From the NCBI GenBank assembly GCA_947628795.1, contig CANRBF010000024.1, positions 1 through 64,000 on the forward strand: DNA of 64,000 nucleotides, read 5' to 3'. Below the pieces are notes generated by a model. It saw only the letters and a list, made by a program, of their open reading frames with translations, was not told the origin of the DNA and did not search any database. Shown in pieces: positions 1-8,016 of this stretch (position 1 is the first letter of the stretch; each line of letters begins with the position of its first letter). The DNA comes from an uncultured Monoglobus sp. (GTDB lineage: Bacteria; Bacillota; Clostridia; Monoglobales; Monoglobaceae). A program made the position numbers and the translations under genes.

Positions 1-124
1 TAAATCAAACATCACATGTCATCATCAGCAACTTTTTAAGTTTACCACATCTTTTTGACCTTGTCAAGAACTTTTTTAAACTTTTTTTAAAAATTTTCTC
101 GCGGCCTTATCCGCTGTGATAAAA

Positions 125-155
125 GGCTGCTCCTTACTTGGAACAGCCTAATCAT
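125..155 (-). terminator. Putative terminator downstream of the zinc-ribbon gene
   Basis: Read on the minus strand, a 9-base stem (arms at 140-148 and 125-133, one G-U pair) around a 6-base loop is followed by TTTT. It lies about 130 bases past the stop of the minus-strand zinc-ribbon gene. The rest of 1-278 is T-rich sequence in which I see no gene. Confidence 0.45.
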
Positions 156-278
156 ATTAACACCTTATTTTTGTTTTGTCAATACGCTTTTTACAACTTT
201 TTTCAACTTTTTCTTTTTTTATTAAAATTGCTGTATTGCGCCTTTCTTTAGGGCCTGCCGCCTTGTTACTTTCTACCA

Positions 279-836
279 TTAATAACGCCCGAGCATGCCG
301 CTCAAAAACGGTATGTTGAAGTTTTCGAGCGCGCCGCCGGCCCATCCGGCAACGTTTATTACCAATATATAAAGCAAGAACCCTATCACAAACCCCAGCA
401 GCGCCTTGAACAAAAGTCCCGCGATCGTACGCCCGATATGCTTCTCTTTGCGGATCGGCTTCGCCTTTTTTTGTTTGTACTGCTGCTTTGCCGCTTTTTT
501 CGCCTTGCGGGCGCGCTTATCCTCCGCTTCCGGATCGTATCTGTAATACTGTCTCTTGGGCTGTGGCGCGTGCTCAACGCGGCGGTTCACCTCGTCTCGG
601 ACCTGTCTGCTGCTCTCAAATCCGCCGGGCGCGCTCCTTCGCGGATAAACGCGCGTCTCGCCCGTATTGCTTTCCTCGGCATATCTCTCTTCCGAGGCCC
701 GCTCCCGCGGCTCGGGTTCCGGGTCGGGGAACAGCCGCGAATCCGGCCTTTTTCTCGGCGGCGTCAAAGCTGTGCCGCAATATTTGCAGATGCGCTCGTT
801 ATCTCCGACTTCTTTGCCGCAAAATTTACAAATCAT
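279..836 (-). CDS. Zinc-ribbon protein with a C-terminal membrane segment
   Basis: A protein of about 185 residues. It opens with a zinc-ribbon, CxxC-x12-CxxC (MICKFCGKEVG then ICKYCG), which binds a structural zinc ion. A long Pro/Arg/Lys/Glu-rich, probably disordered middle follows. Near the C-terminus a hydrophobic stretch (LLFKALLGFVIGFLLYILVI) is a probable membrane anchor. The open frame extends six codons further upstream, but the ATG at 836 is preferred because AGAAGGAG lies just upstream of it. Proteins of this layout are common and uncharacterised in Clostridia. The function is unknown; a membrane-tethered adaptor is only a guess. It is divergent from the vanR-like gene. Confidence 0.75.
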   Translation of the reverse strand: MICKFCGKEVGDNERICKYCGTALTPPRKRPDSRLFPDPEPEPRERASEERYAEESNTGETRVYPRRSAPGGFESSRQVRDEVNRRVEHAPQPKRQYYRYDPEAEDKRARKAKKAAKQQYKQKKAKPIRKEKHIGRTIAGLLFKALLGFVIGFLLYILVINVAGWAGGALENFNIPFLSGMLGRY

Positions 837-918
837 AGCGATTCTCCTTCTCATATAAATCCGCCTATATTATAACATATTTTGCCGTTTAGTCAACCCG
901 CCGACGATAATATTTTAT

Positions 919-947
919 TTGACAACTTTTCGGCGCGCTGATATAAT
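919..947 (+). promoter_or_regulatory. Promoter of the vanRS-like operon
   Basis: Perfect TTGACA at 919-924, a 17-base spacer, and TATAAT at 942-947. An AAAGGAG ribosome binding site follows at 966-972, seven bases before the ATG at 980. The consensus strength suggests the regulator pair is expressed constitutively at some level. Confidence 0.85.
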
Positions 948-979
948 CATTTGTATAAAACCCGGAAAGGAGCGCCGAA

Positions 980-1684
980 ATGTCCGACAAGATACTTATT
1001 GTGGACGACGAATCCGAGATCGCCGACCTGATAGAACTCTACCTTAAAAACGAAGGCTTTGCGGTATACAAGTTCTGCACCGCGAAAGAGGCGCTCGACT
1101 GTGCCGAAAACACGGACATCGATCTCGCTGTTCTGGACATTATGCTGCCCGATATCAGCGGGTATACTCTATGCCGCAAAATACGCGAGCACAGCTCGTG
1201 CCCCATAATCATGCTGACCGCGAAAGACGGTGAGACGGACAAGATCACGGGCCTGACCCTCGGGGCCGACGATTACGTGACCAAGCCTTTTCGCCCGCTT
1301 GAGCTGGTGGCGCGCGTGAAAGCCCAGCTTCGGCGTTACAAAAAATACAACTCGCAGCTGACGGAAGCCGATCCCGGCGATATCCTCTCGCATCTCGATA
1401 TTGAGCTTAACGTCAAAACGCACGAATGCACGCTGGCAGGAACTCCGCTCGCCCTGACGCCGACCGAGTTTTCGATATTGGAAATTTTGCTGCGCCAAAA
1501 GGGCAGCGTTGTCAGCGCAGAGGATTTGTTCCGCGAAATTTGGAAGGACGAATATTACACCAAAAACAACACTGTCACCGTGCATGTTCGGCACCTGCGC
1601 GAAAAGCTGAACGACAGCGTTGAAAACCCGAAATATATAAAAACCGTATGGGGAGTGGGATATAAAATTGAAAAACAAAAATAG
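980..1684 (+). CDS. vanR: VanR-like OmpR-family response regulator
   Basis: A 234-residue two-component response regulator. The receiver domain (about 1-115) has the acidic pocket DDE near residues 9-11, the phosphoacceptor Asp in LAVLDIMLPD, and the conserved Lys in VTKPF. The C-terminal winged-helix DNA-binding domain (about 135-232) ends in VWGVGYKIEK. Length and long stretches closely match the VanR proteins of vancomycin-resistance clusters as I remember them, especially the N-terminus (MSDKILIVDDE), PFRPLELVARVKAQLRRYKK and the C-terminal wing. It overlaps the kinase gene by 17 bases, which indicates coupled translation. The natural target promoter is probably that of the vanY-like gene downstream. 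Binding of a particular glycopeptide signal cannot be read from the sequence. Confidence 0.9.
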   Translation: MSDKILIVDDESEIADLIELYLKNEGFAVYKFCTAKEALDCAENTDIDLAVLDIMLPDISGYTLCRKIREHSSCPIIMLTAKDGETDKITGLTLGADDYVTKPFRPLELVARVKAQLRRYKKYNSQLTEADPGDILSHLDIELNVKTHECTLAGTPLALTPTEFSILEILLRQKGSVVSAEDLFREIWKDEYYTKNNTVTVHVRHLREKLNDSVENPKYIKTVWGVGYKIEKQK

Positions 1685-2807
1685 CAGCTATGAATATCTG
1701 CGGCTCAAGAAAAAGCTGTATCTGCGGCTTATCGGCATAACGGCGGTCTCGTTCATGATCATTTTCGCCCTATACATTTTAATATGGCGCGGACGAGGCG
1801 GCGATTTGGTCGTGACCGCGCTGCAAAACATTTTGGATATGCCGTACGACAAGGCCTATTATATCTATCAATACGGGTTCAGGAATTTTTCGGAAATGAT
1901 CTGGCTGGCGGCCGTGCTGGTCGTGTTTATCATTCTGATGCGCGTGATCCTGCGCTGGTTCTCAAAATACTTCGATATGACAAACCGCGGCATAGACGCG
2001 CTGCTTTCGGATAACGAAAAAATTGAGCTGCCGCCCGAAATGTCCGAGACCGAACGCAAGCTGAGCGCCGTTAAATCCGAGCTCAAACAGCGGGCTCTTG
2101 CCGCCGAGCTCGCGAACCGCCGCAAAAACGAGCTTGTCATGTATCTGGCGCACGATATACGCACACCGCTCACCTCGGTTATCGGGTATCTCAGTCTTAT
2201 GTCCGAAGTGCCTGACATGCCCGCCGAGCAAAGAGCGAAATATGTCAACATCTCCCTCGAAAAAGCGAATCGTTTGGACAAAATGCTCGACGAATTCTTC
2301 GAGATCACGCGTTATAATCTTCAAAATATAGATATCGAAAAGAAACAAATTGACCTGTATTACATGTTGATGCAGATCTGCGACGAGCTCTCGCCCGTTC
2401 TGTCGGTAAACGGCAACACCGTCGCGGTCGAGGCCGACGAAAACATAACGATCTGCGGCGACCCCGACAAGCTGGCGCGGGTGTTTAACAATATTTTAAA
2501 AAACGCGGCGGCCTATAGCTTTCCCAATACCGAGATACTTGTTTCGGCCGTTCAAAACGACCGCGAAACTATTATTTCTTTTAAAAACAAGGGAAAAACC
2601 ATACCGAAAGACAAATTGCCGCTGCTTTTTGAAAAATTTTACCGCTCGGACGACTCGCGCGCCTCAAACACGGGCGGCGCCGGGCTGGGACTGGCGATCG
2701 CCAAGGAGATAATCGCGCTGCACGGCGGAACGATCGACGCCGAGAGTGAGGACGAAACGACGGCTTTCACTGTCCGCATACCGACGCGGATCCCCGAAAA
2801 CTTATGA
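1668..2807 (+). CDS. vanS: VanS-like sensor histidine kinase
   Basis: A 379-residue membrane sensor kinase. Two transmembrane helices lie near residues 20-40 and 76-96 and flank a short external loop, the compact topology of VanA-type VanS. A HAMP-like linker follows, then the H-box VMYLAHDIRTPLTSVIGYLSL with the autophosphorylated His, the N-box NNILKNAAAYS, and G-boxes ending GGAGLGLAIAKEII. Translation appears to start at TTG 1668, preceded by GGGAGTGGGA and overlapping the end of vanR. No in-frame ATG is better placed. It phosphorylates and probably also dephosphorylates the VanR-like partner. The sensing loop differs from typed VanS proteins, so the ligand is unknown. Confidence 0.9.
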   Translation: MKNKNSSYEYLRLKKKLYLRLIGITAVSFMIIFALYILIWRGRGGDLVVTALQNILDMPYDKAYYIYQYGFRNFSEMIWLAAVLVVFIILMRVILRWFSKYFDMTNRGIDALLSDNEKIELPPEMSETERKLSAVKSELKQRALAAELANRRKNELVMYLAHDIRTPLTSVIGYLSLMSEVPDMPAEQRAKYVNISLEKANRLDKMLDEFFEITRYNLQNIDIEKKQIDLYYMLMQICDELSPVLSVNGNTVAVEADENITICGDPDKLARVFNNILKNAAAYSFPNTEILVSAVQNDRETIISFKNKGKTIPKDKLPLLFEKFYRSDDSRASNTGGAGLGLAIAKEIIALHGGTIDAESEDETTAFTVRIPTRIPENL

Positions 2808-2857
2808 TCTTAATAATTTCTTATGAAAACCTCAATTAAATATTAAAGTTTGCGCCT

Positions 2858-2901
2858 CCTTTGCCCGCTATAATTAAAAGCGAGCAAAGGCCTTTTATTT
2901 T
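2858..2901 (+). terminator. Terminator after vanS, with a TATAAT inside its loop region
   Basis: Arms CCTTTGC (2858-2864) and GCAAAGG (2884-2890) continue past one mismatch into CGCT/AGCG, and are followed by CCTTTTATTTT. A TATAAT at 2869-2874 lies in the loop region with no clear -35 box, so the element could overlap the vanY promoter. Such an arrangement would suit activator-dependent initiation by the VanR-like protein. Confidence 0.65.
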
Positions 2902-2930
2902 CGGGCTATTAAAACATAAGAGGTGCGATC

Positions 2931-3659
2931 ATGAGAAACAATTTCGGAATTAAATTTTTAGTCACGGTTATTTGTATCTGCGGCGCGGCGGCATTGCCGC
3001 TGTCTCTGCCGCGCTTGACGGACAGCGATGCGCTTGGGGAGATAAAAGCAATTTTATCATCCCGTTTCGAGCCCTCGGAAACGGACAAAAACCCTAAGGA
3101 CGACGCGTGGCAGCTCATTCTTGTAAACGCGGACAACCCTCTTCCCGAGGACTTTCAGCCCGAGCTGACCGAGCTCTCGGGCGGACACAGGATAGACAGG
3201 CGCGTCTATCCGCAGCTGCAAAAAATGTTCGACGACGCGAGACAAAAGGGCATACGCCCCGCGATATCCTCATCGTACAGGACAGCCGAGCAGCAGCAAG
3301 CCGAGCTTGACCAAAAAACCGAGGAATACGTAAGGCAGGGCTATTCCCGCGAAAAAGCTCTTGAGACCGCGAAAAAGTGGGCCGCGGTCCCAGGAACAAG
3401 CGAGCACCAAACCGGCCTCGCTGTCGATATCACCACCGCCGACGCGTCAGTCCAAGCGGCGGACGTCGTGTGGAAATGGCTTGAGAAAAACTCGTATAAA
3501 TACGGATTTATAAAACGCTATCCCGAAAACAAAACTGACATAACCGGCATCAGCAATGAGCCCTGGCACTTCCGCTACGTCGGCCCCAAGGCCGCAAAAG
3601 AGATCAAAAAACGCGGTATCTGCCTCGAGGAATACCTGAAAAAATTACATAAAAAATAA
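2931..3659 (+). CDS. vanY: VanY-like D-alanyl-D-alanine carboxypeptidase
   Basis: A 242-residue M15B metallopeptidase. An N-terminal hydrophobic helix (about 8-26) anchors or exports it. The catalytic domain shows the zinc and substrate motifs: SSSYRT, SEHQTGLAVDI (His and Asp ligands) and EPWHFRYVG (catalytic Glu and the third His). It would remove the terminal D-Ala from peptidoglycan stem peptides on the outer face of the membrane. In vancomycin-resistance clusters VanY lowers the number of D-Ala-D-Ala targets. It has its own GAGGTG ribosome binding site and sits 120 bases after vanS. The absence of vanH, vanA and vanX next to it argues for a wall-remodelling role or low-level tolerance, not full resistance. 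Confidence 0.88.
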   Translation: MRNNFGIKFLVTVICICGAAALPLSLPRLTDSDALGEIKAILSSRFEPSETDKNPKDDAWQLILVNADNPLPEDFQPELTELSGGHRIDRRVYPQLQKMFDDARQKGIRPAISSSYRTAEQQQAELDQKTEEYVRQGYSREKALETAKKWAAVPGTSEHQTGLAVDITTADASVQAADVVWKWLEKNSYKYGFIKRYPENKTDITGISNEPWHFRYVGPKAAKEIKKRGICLEEYLKKLHKK

Positions 3660-3743
3660 AAACCTCGCCAAGCCCCGCAAACAGCCCCGCACCATGTTTT
3701 TCAGCGCGCCGAAAAATTTTTCGAAAATTTTTTCAAAAAAGTC

Positions 3744-3772
3744 TTGATTTTTTATTCTACATGTGCTATAAT
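3744..3772 (+). promoter_or_regulatory. Promoter reading toward tRNA-Pro(GGG)
   Basis: TTGATT at 3744-3749, a 17-base spacer, TATAAT at 3767-3772. It lies about 136 bases upstream of the tRNA, an unusually long gap that is filled by hairpins. Confidence 0.65.
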
Positions 3773-3778
3773 CTAAAA

Positions 3779-3907
3779 CTGTCGTAAGAAAACGACGCAA
3801 GGCCTCCCGAAAACGCTTACGTTTTCGGGAATAAGGAGCAATCGCGGAACGGGTGAGACTTTCCTGCTTGCAGGAAAGCGAACAAGCGCAGCGAATTGCG
3901 ACGCCGC
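3779..3907 (+). repeat. Multi-hairpin segment between the promoter and tRNA-Pro
   Basis: Three perfect short stem-loops occur in a row: GTCGT/ACGAC near 3779-3794, a 10-base stem CCCGAAAACG/CGTTTTCGGG with loop CTTA, and a 9-base stem CTTTCCTGC/GCAGGAAAG with a 2-base loop. A wider pairing of GCAATCGC with GCGAATTGC encloses the last hairpin. It could be a palindromic insertion or a structured tRNA leader removed by processing. No reading frame is evident. Confidence 0.6.
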
Positions 3908-3984
3908 CGGGGTGTGGCTCAGTTTGGTAGAGTACCTGAATGGGGTTCAGGTGGCCGCTGGTTCGAATCCAGTCACTCCGACCA
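3908..3984 (+). tRNA. tRNA-Pro(GGG)
   Basis: A 77-base cloverleaf. The acceptor stem CGGGGTG/CACTCCG has one G-U pair and the CCA end is encoded. The anticodon stem CCTGA/TCAGG holds the loop ATGGGGT with anticodon GGG. The T loop TTCGAAT is present. Confidence 0.95.
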
Positions 3985-3986
3985 TC

Positions 3987-4027
3987 AAAAATACCGTGAG
4001 ACCGTTGGTTTTGCGGTATTTTTATTT
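3987..4027 (+). terminator. Terminator after tRNA-Pro(GGG)
   Basis: AAAAATACCG (3987-3996) pairs with CGGTATTTTT and is followed by a T-rich run. The remainder of 4028-4298 holds no gene that I recognise, only the promoter listed next. Confidence 0.75.
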
Positions 4028-4159
4028 TTGCCCTCAAGACCGACACCCTATCTCCAACATTCTTTCCAACAAATTTCAGACTTTTTATTTTAGCGTTCCT
4101 GTAAGGCTTTCTGCTAACCATGTTTTAAATCGTGCCTCTGTAATAGCGGCAGCGGTCTG

Positions 4160-4189
4160 TTGAAAAAATGTTTATAATATAGCTATAAT
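4160..4189 (+). promoter_or_regulatory. Probable promoter of the secreted cysteine protease
   Basis: TTGAAA at 4160-4165, an 18-base spacer, TATAAT at 4184-4189. It would give a leader of about 100 bases before the start codon at 4299. Confidence 0.5.
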
Positions 4190-4298
4190 AAAACCGCGAA
4201 CTAAATGGATCGACATAAAACGTCGCCTCGCTATTGCGTTTGTGCCCAAAATATGATAATATATCCATAACATCAATTCATAGGGGAAGGCGATCAAC

Positions 4299-7196
4299 GT
4301 GAATATTCGCATCAGATTAAGGCGTTTCGCGACGCTTGTTTTATGCGCGGCTTTATTGGTATGCCCTATCTCCCCCGTTCACGCTGCAATCGACGTTAAG
4401 TGGAGCGACACAAAGCTTCGCGACGGCTCGCTGTCCGTGTCCGTATCGGGCGCGGAGGACGGACAATCGCTCATTTTGGCCGTATATTCCGGCAACATGC
4501 TCCTCAACATAAGTATTGTTGAAGCGCAAAACGGCTCGGCTTCCGCTCAAACGACAATCGAAGCTGCGGCGGACACGGCAAAGCTGTTCCTTTGGGATAT
4601 GGAAACCATAACGCCCGCCTGTGATGTGCTGTCAACGCTCACTCGCGAGGACACGCCCGCACCGACACCGACAGCTGTGCTGACACCTACGCCAACGCCG
4701 ACGTCAACACCCACGGCTACACCAGCTCCAACGCCTTTAACAACACCCACGCCCACGGCTTCATCGACACCAACGCCCACGGCTGTTCCTACACCTACAC
4801 CAATGACCGTACCTACTCCTACACCCACGGTTGCACCGACACTTACACCTACGGCTTCACCGACACCCACAGCTTCGTCAACCTTGACACCCACAGCTGT
4901 ACCGACGCCAACGCCTACGGCTGTACCTACACCTACACCAACGACCGTACCTACTCCTACACCCACGGTTACACCGACACTTACACCTACAGCTTCACCA
5001 ACTCCTACGCCTACAGCTTCACCAACCATTACACCCACGACTATGCCGACGCCAACGCCTACAGCTGCGTCACCTACTACACCTACGGCTGCGCCTACTC
5101 CTACGCCAACGGCTTTACCGACACCAACACCAACCGCTGTGCCTACGGCCGCACCAACTCCTACGCCAACGGCTTTGCCGACACCTACACCAACTGCTGC
5201 GCCTACTCCTACACCAACTGCTGTGCCAACTCCTACACCAACGACTTTACCGACACCAACACCAACTGCTGTGCCAACTCCTACACCAACGGTTGCGACG
5301 ACATCAACACCCTCGACTGCGCCTACATTTGCGCCTACACCAACGCCTACTCCCACGCCCACGGCTGCGCCTACTCCTACACCAACGCCGAACATTAACA
5401 CATCGCGCGAACCCGAAAACTTAGATGAGCTTCGTTCCGCCAATGACGCGGCTGTTGACGAGCTTGCGAAGCTTCAAAAATTCGACAGCCGCGAGTACGA
5501 TATTGTAACGCCGGTAAGAAATCAAGGCGGAAAAAATATCTGCTGGGCATACGCTGTTGCGGGGGCGGCGGAAACAAGCGTTCTGCGCGAGGGAATCGAC
5601 CCGAAAACGTCAGCCGAGTTGCTCCACTTTAACGAACAGCATCTTGCCAACGCCTGCTTAAATCCCGCCCTCGACCCTTTGGGAAATAACATGCCCGACT
5701 ATAACGACTTCTTCAGCGACTGGTACTCGGGCGGTGAAACGCACGAGGCGGTCTACGCGATGCTCCGCTGGAACGCGCCCGCGCAGTCCGTTGCGGACAA
5801 TATGCGGATAACCAAGCCCGATTACCTGGTTGAAAACGCGATCAGACTTCCCAACAGTGACAGTGAAGGCAACATAAACGCTCTGAAACGCGCGATCGTC
5901 AAATACGGCGGCGTGGCGGTAAGCTGGTACTGCGGCAACGGCGGGACCCGCTACTACTATAACAACAAAGGCTACGTCGGCAACGGACACGCAAGCGTTA
6001 TCGTCGGCTGGGACGACAATGTGAATAAAGACCGGTTTTACTTTGACAATATATACAATCCCGCTACGCGCAACGGCGCGTGGATCTTGAAAAACAGCTG
6101 GGGCAAGTCCGCCGGCGCGCTAGGGTACTACTACGTCTCCTATGACGTTCTGCTGTCCAAATGCTACGCGCTCGATATGTGCTCCTCCGATACGTACGAT
6201 AACAACTACTACTATGATTCATCTGTAATGACAAGTTCGAGTTCGTCGCTGAATTGCGAGCGCGCCGCGGCAATGTTTGAAACAAGGACGGCATTTGCCG
6301 ACCGAGAGGAGTTTATCACCGGCGTCAACGTGGCTGTAAACGAAGGCAGCAATTACAAAATCAAGGTGAAGATTTACACGGACCCGACCGCCGACTTTAT
6401 CGACATATACAGTTCGAAAAACGATCCCGCATCCGGCACGCTTGCTGCCGTGGCGGAATCGGATACATTGATGTACCCCGGAGCGTATACGGTGAAGCTC
6501 AAGAAACCGGTGAAATTGGAGCAAAACCAAGCGTTCAGCGCGGTTGTGGAATTAACTAACGGAGCAAAAGTACGCTTTGTGAGCGATTATGAAAAAACTG
6601 ACGCCGTTTATCCGGCTAACGATATGACCTTCTGCTGTTCCGACGGCGAATGGAAGAATGTAAGCTATGGCGTGAACTCGAACCAGAAACCGGTCGCGCA
6701 GATTAAGGTATTCACAAAAAACGAAATCATTCCCGAGGATCAGCATAAGGGCAACGCGCTTCAATACGCGGATATTCGATTTGATCGGCGCAGCGTGCCA
6801 TATAACAAATCGGCGCAGCATCCCGACCTCACCGTATTTTTTGACGGCGAGCCGCTTGTCGAGGGACGGGATTATACCGTTGACTATCCCGACTCCGTGC
6901 GCGTAGGACGGTATCGGGCAACCGTTACGGGCATAGGCGGTTACAGCGGAAGCCGCGATATAGACTACTCCGTGAAGCAAGCACCGGCGCCGCTTAATAA
7001 ACCGCCGCGAATAATGGAGGTCACGGGCAATTACGTAACCTACAAAGAGGTGCCGCTGCCCGACGGCTGGGTCTGGGGCGATCCTGATATGCTCGTCGCT
7101 TCGGAATGGTCCAATTACGCCATATACAAAGGCGACGACGCGGACTGCTATACAAACACTATGGCAGATGTCCGCGCCGTACTCAAAAACGAATAA
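4299..7196 (+). CDS. Secreted papain-like (C1A) protease with a Thr-Pro repeat stalk
   Basis: A 965-residue exported protein. A signal peptide ends near residue 29 (SPVHA). Residues about 30-118 form a beta-rich domain with the local motif [13 protein letters not shown], which resembles the C-termini of other secreted proteins in this window. Residues about 119-367 are an extreme Thr/Pro-rich stalk. The peptidase domain follows: oxyanion Gln and catalytic Cys in [14 protein letters not shown], His in [12 protein letters not shown], Asn in WILKNSWG. A region after it resembles the lectin-like domain often appended to clostridial C1A proteases. A small beta domain near 820-890 and an unrecognised tail complete it. 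Probably an extracellular or surface-displayed endopeptidase; the substrate is unknown. No sortase motif or SLH domain is visible. Confidence 0.85.
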   Translation: MNIRIRLRRFATLVLCAALLVCPISPVHAAIDVKWSDTKLRDGSLSVSVSGAEDGQSLILAVYSGNMLLNISIVEAQNGSASAQTTIEAAADTAKLFLWDMETITPACDVLSTLTREDTPAPTPTAVLTPTPTPTSTPTATPAPTPLTTPTPTASSTPTPTAVPTPTPMTVPTPTPTVAPTLTPTASPTPTASSTLTPTAVPTPTPTAVPTPTPTTVPTPTPTVTPTLTPTASPTPTPTASPTITPTTMPTPTPTAASPTTPTAAPTPTPTALPTPTPTAVPTAAPTPTPTALPTPTPTAAPTPTPTAVPTPTPTTLPTPTPTAVPTPTPTVATTSTPSTAPTFAPTPTPTPTPTAAPTPTPTPNINTSREPENLDELRSANDAAVDELAKLQKFDSREYDIVTPVRNQGGKNICWAYAVAGAAETSVLREGIDPKTSAELLHFNEQHLANACLNPALDPLGNNMPDYNDFFSDWYSGGETHEAVYAMLRWNAPAQSVADNMRITKPDYLVENAIRLPNSDSEGNINALKRAIVKYGGVAVSWYCGNGGTRYYYNNKGYVGNGHASVIVGWDDNVNKDRFYFDNIYNPATRNGAWILKNSWGKSAGALGYYYVSYDVLLSKCYALDMCSSDTYDNNYYYDSSVMTSSSSSLNCERAAAMFETRTAFADREEFITGVNVAVNEGSNYKIKVKIYTDPTADFIDIYSSKNDPASGTLAAVAESDTLMYPGAYTVKLKKPVKLEQNQAFSAVVELTNGAKVRFVSDYEKTDAVYPANDMTFCCSDGEWKNVSYGVNSNQKPVAQIKVFTKNEIIPEDQHKGNALQYADIRFDRRSVPYNKSAQHPDLTVFFDGEPLVEGRDYTVDYPDSVRVGRYRATVTGIGGYSGSRDIDYSVKQAPAPLNKPPRIMEVTGNYVTYKEVPLPDGWVWGDPDMLVASEWSNYAIYKGDDADCYTNTMADVRAVLKNE
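4665..5398 (+). repeat. Thr-Pro codon repeat array inside the protease
   Basis: An in-frame degenerate array of ACN/CCN codons (units such as [14 protein letters not shown]) of about 245 residues. Near-identical blocks recur, for example around 4900-4980 compared with 4790-4860, suggesting expansion by slippage or unequal recombination. The opposite strand stays open as a Val-Gly frame, which is an artefact of the same codons. Confidence 0.85.
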
Positions 7197-7228
7197 AAAT
7201 ATTACAAAAACGACATATAGCTTTGCGC

Positions 7229-7257
7229 TTGCAATCATAAAAAATTTGTGATATAAT
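7229..7257 (+). promoter_or_regulatory. Promoter of the small toxin-like mRNA
   Basis: TTGCAA at 7229-7234, a 17-base spacer, TATAAT at 7252-7257. It would produce an mRNA of about 200 bases ending at the hairpin 7421-7461. Confidence 0.75.
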
Positions 7258-7346
7258 GTCAGCAATGAGTGCAGGCCAACAGGGAATATCGGCGGTTGCT
7301 TTCGCTCCGTGTACGTTGATAAAACGCGCATTAGGGGGTGAGGCTT

Positions 7347-7424
7347 ATGGACTACATAGAGATCTTGATGTTAGTGGTTTTTATAATCGCTTTGTCGGAA
7401 CTCGTAAGGAACATAAAAAAATAA
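7347..7424 (+). CDS. Small hydrophobic toxin-like peptide (type I system)
   Basis: A 25-residue peptide starting MDYIEILMLVVFIIALSEL and ending in a basic tail (VRNIKK), so it is a single transmembrane helix plus a positive end. A strong ribosome binding site AGGGGGTGAGG precedes it. Length, membrane helix, basic tail and a terminator overlapping the stop codon match Firmicutes type I toxins of the TxpA or holin-like-toxin kind. A consensus promoter on the other strand immediately downstream would make an antisense RNA over the 3' end, the arrangement of the txpA/RatA pair. The predicted action, known from the families and not shown here, is membrane disruption when the antisense RNA is lost. 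Confidence 0.75.
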   Translation: MDYIEILMLVVFIIALSELVRNIKK

Positions 7425-7501
7425 CCGCCCGTGTTTGGTAGCCCGTGGCGGTTATTTTTTTATAAACCGATAGCGGAAACAACCAAAGATGTTCCCTCTG
7501 T
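7412..7501 (-). ncRNA. Predicted antisense antitoxin RNA
   Basis: A minus-strand transcript of about 90 bases is predicted from the promoter at 7508-7536. It would end at the same hairpin that terminates the toxin mRNA, because that stem is followed on this strand by a run of T (complement of 7415-7421). It is fully complementary to the last toxin codons and terminator, so it could form a duplex with the 3' end of the mRNA and trigger its degradation. Confidence 0.7.
7421..7461 (+). terminator. Bidirectional terminator at the toxin 3' end
   Basis: ATAACCGCC (7421-7429) pairs with GGCGGTTAT (7447-7455), with TTTTTT after it on the plus strand and, read on the minus strand, TTTTTT after the other arm. 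Its 5' arm overlaps the toxin stop codon. Confidence 0.85.
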
Positions 7502-7507
7502 ACTCAA

Positions 7508-7536
7508 ATTATAACATACTCCGCTTTATATGTCAA
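7508..7536 (-). promoter_or_regulatory. Consensus promoter of the antisense RNA
   Basis: On the minus strand TTGACA (complement of 7531-7536), a 17-base spacer, and TATAAT (complement of 7508-7513). Both hexamers are perfect. No reading frame follows it, which supports a noncoding transcript. Confidence 0.85.
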
Positions 7537-7646
7537 GATTTTTAAATAATATTTCAAACTTTAATCATTTCATCTATTCCTGTACAATTATTTGCACATG
7601 CGCCGTGATATAATGAGTATATAAAATTTGACAGGAGGTTCAAAAA

Positions 7647-7877
7647 ATGTTAATACTCATAGCGATCATTTATTTCGGTTATCAGCTGATCAAAGAGACC
7701 AACGAGGACATAGAATTAAGACAGTGGGCGATCAATAAAGGCTACGACTCGTATCCGTCAAACACGGGACTTAGAGACGTCAGAACCAACAAACCGTATG
7801 TAAGCAAGCAACAAACAGGGCTGACGCCTCACACCTTCACGACCACGACCGGCAAGAAAATGACGTTCTATAAATGA
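7647..7877 (+). CDS. Small hypothetical protein with an N-terminal membrane helix
   Basis: A 76-residue protein. Residues 1-15 (MLILIAIIYFGYQLI) are hydrophobic, and the remainder is polar and rich in Thr, Lys and Tyr. An AGGAGG site at 7633-7638 lies at ideal spacing, and an extended -10 (TGATATAAT, ending at 7614) precedes it. I do not recognise a family. The strong translation signals make it a credible gene. Confidence 0.65.
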   Translation: MLILIAIIYFGYQLIKETNEDIELRQWAINKGYDSYPSNTGLRDVRTNKPYVSKQQTGLTPHTFTTTTGKKMTFYK

Positions 7878-7939
7878 TCCCGTTCCGCACACGCTCGAAC
7901 TTGCTCGAAAATTGCAGACAGGTTTAGTTAATGATTTTA

Positions 7940-7968
7940 TTGACATTTACGGAGTTTTAATATAAAAT
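7940..7968 (+). promoter_or_regulatory. Promoter of the MreB-family gene
   Basis: TTGACA at 7940-7945, a 17-base spacer, TAAAAT at 7963-7968. The start codon follows about 50 bases later. Confidence 0.7.
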
Positions 7969-8016
7969 AATCATAATGTAACTAAATTGTAATATTCGGA
8001 AAGGGGGCGCCGGGCT

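Noticed and set aside
3645-4121. A 158-codon minus-strand frame across tRNA-Pro
   Set aside because: It runs through a tRNA, its promoter and a terminator, with no coding signals.
4547-5443. A 298-residue Val-Gly repeat frame opposite the protease stalk
   Set aside because: It is the complement of the ACN/CCN codon array in the real gene; no ribosome binding site, and the composition is artefactual.
7256-7441. A 61-codon frame overlapping the toxin gene
   Set aside because: It starts near the transcription start without a ribosome binding site and is out of frame with the well-signalled 25-codon peptide.
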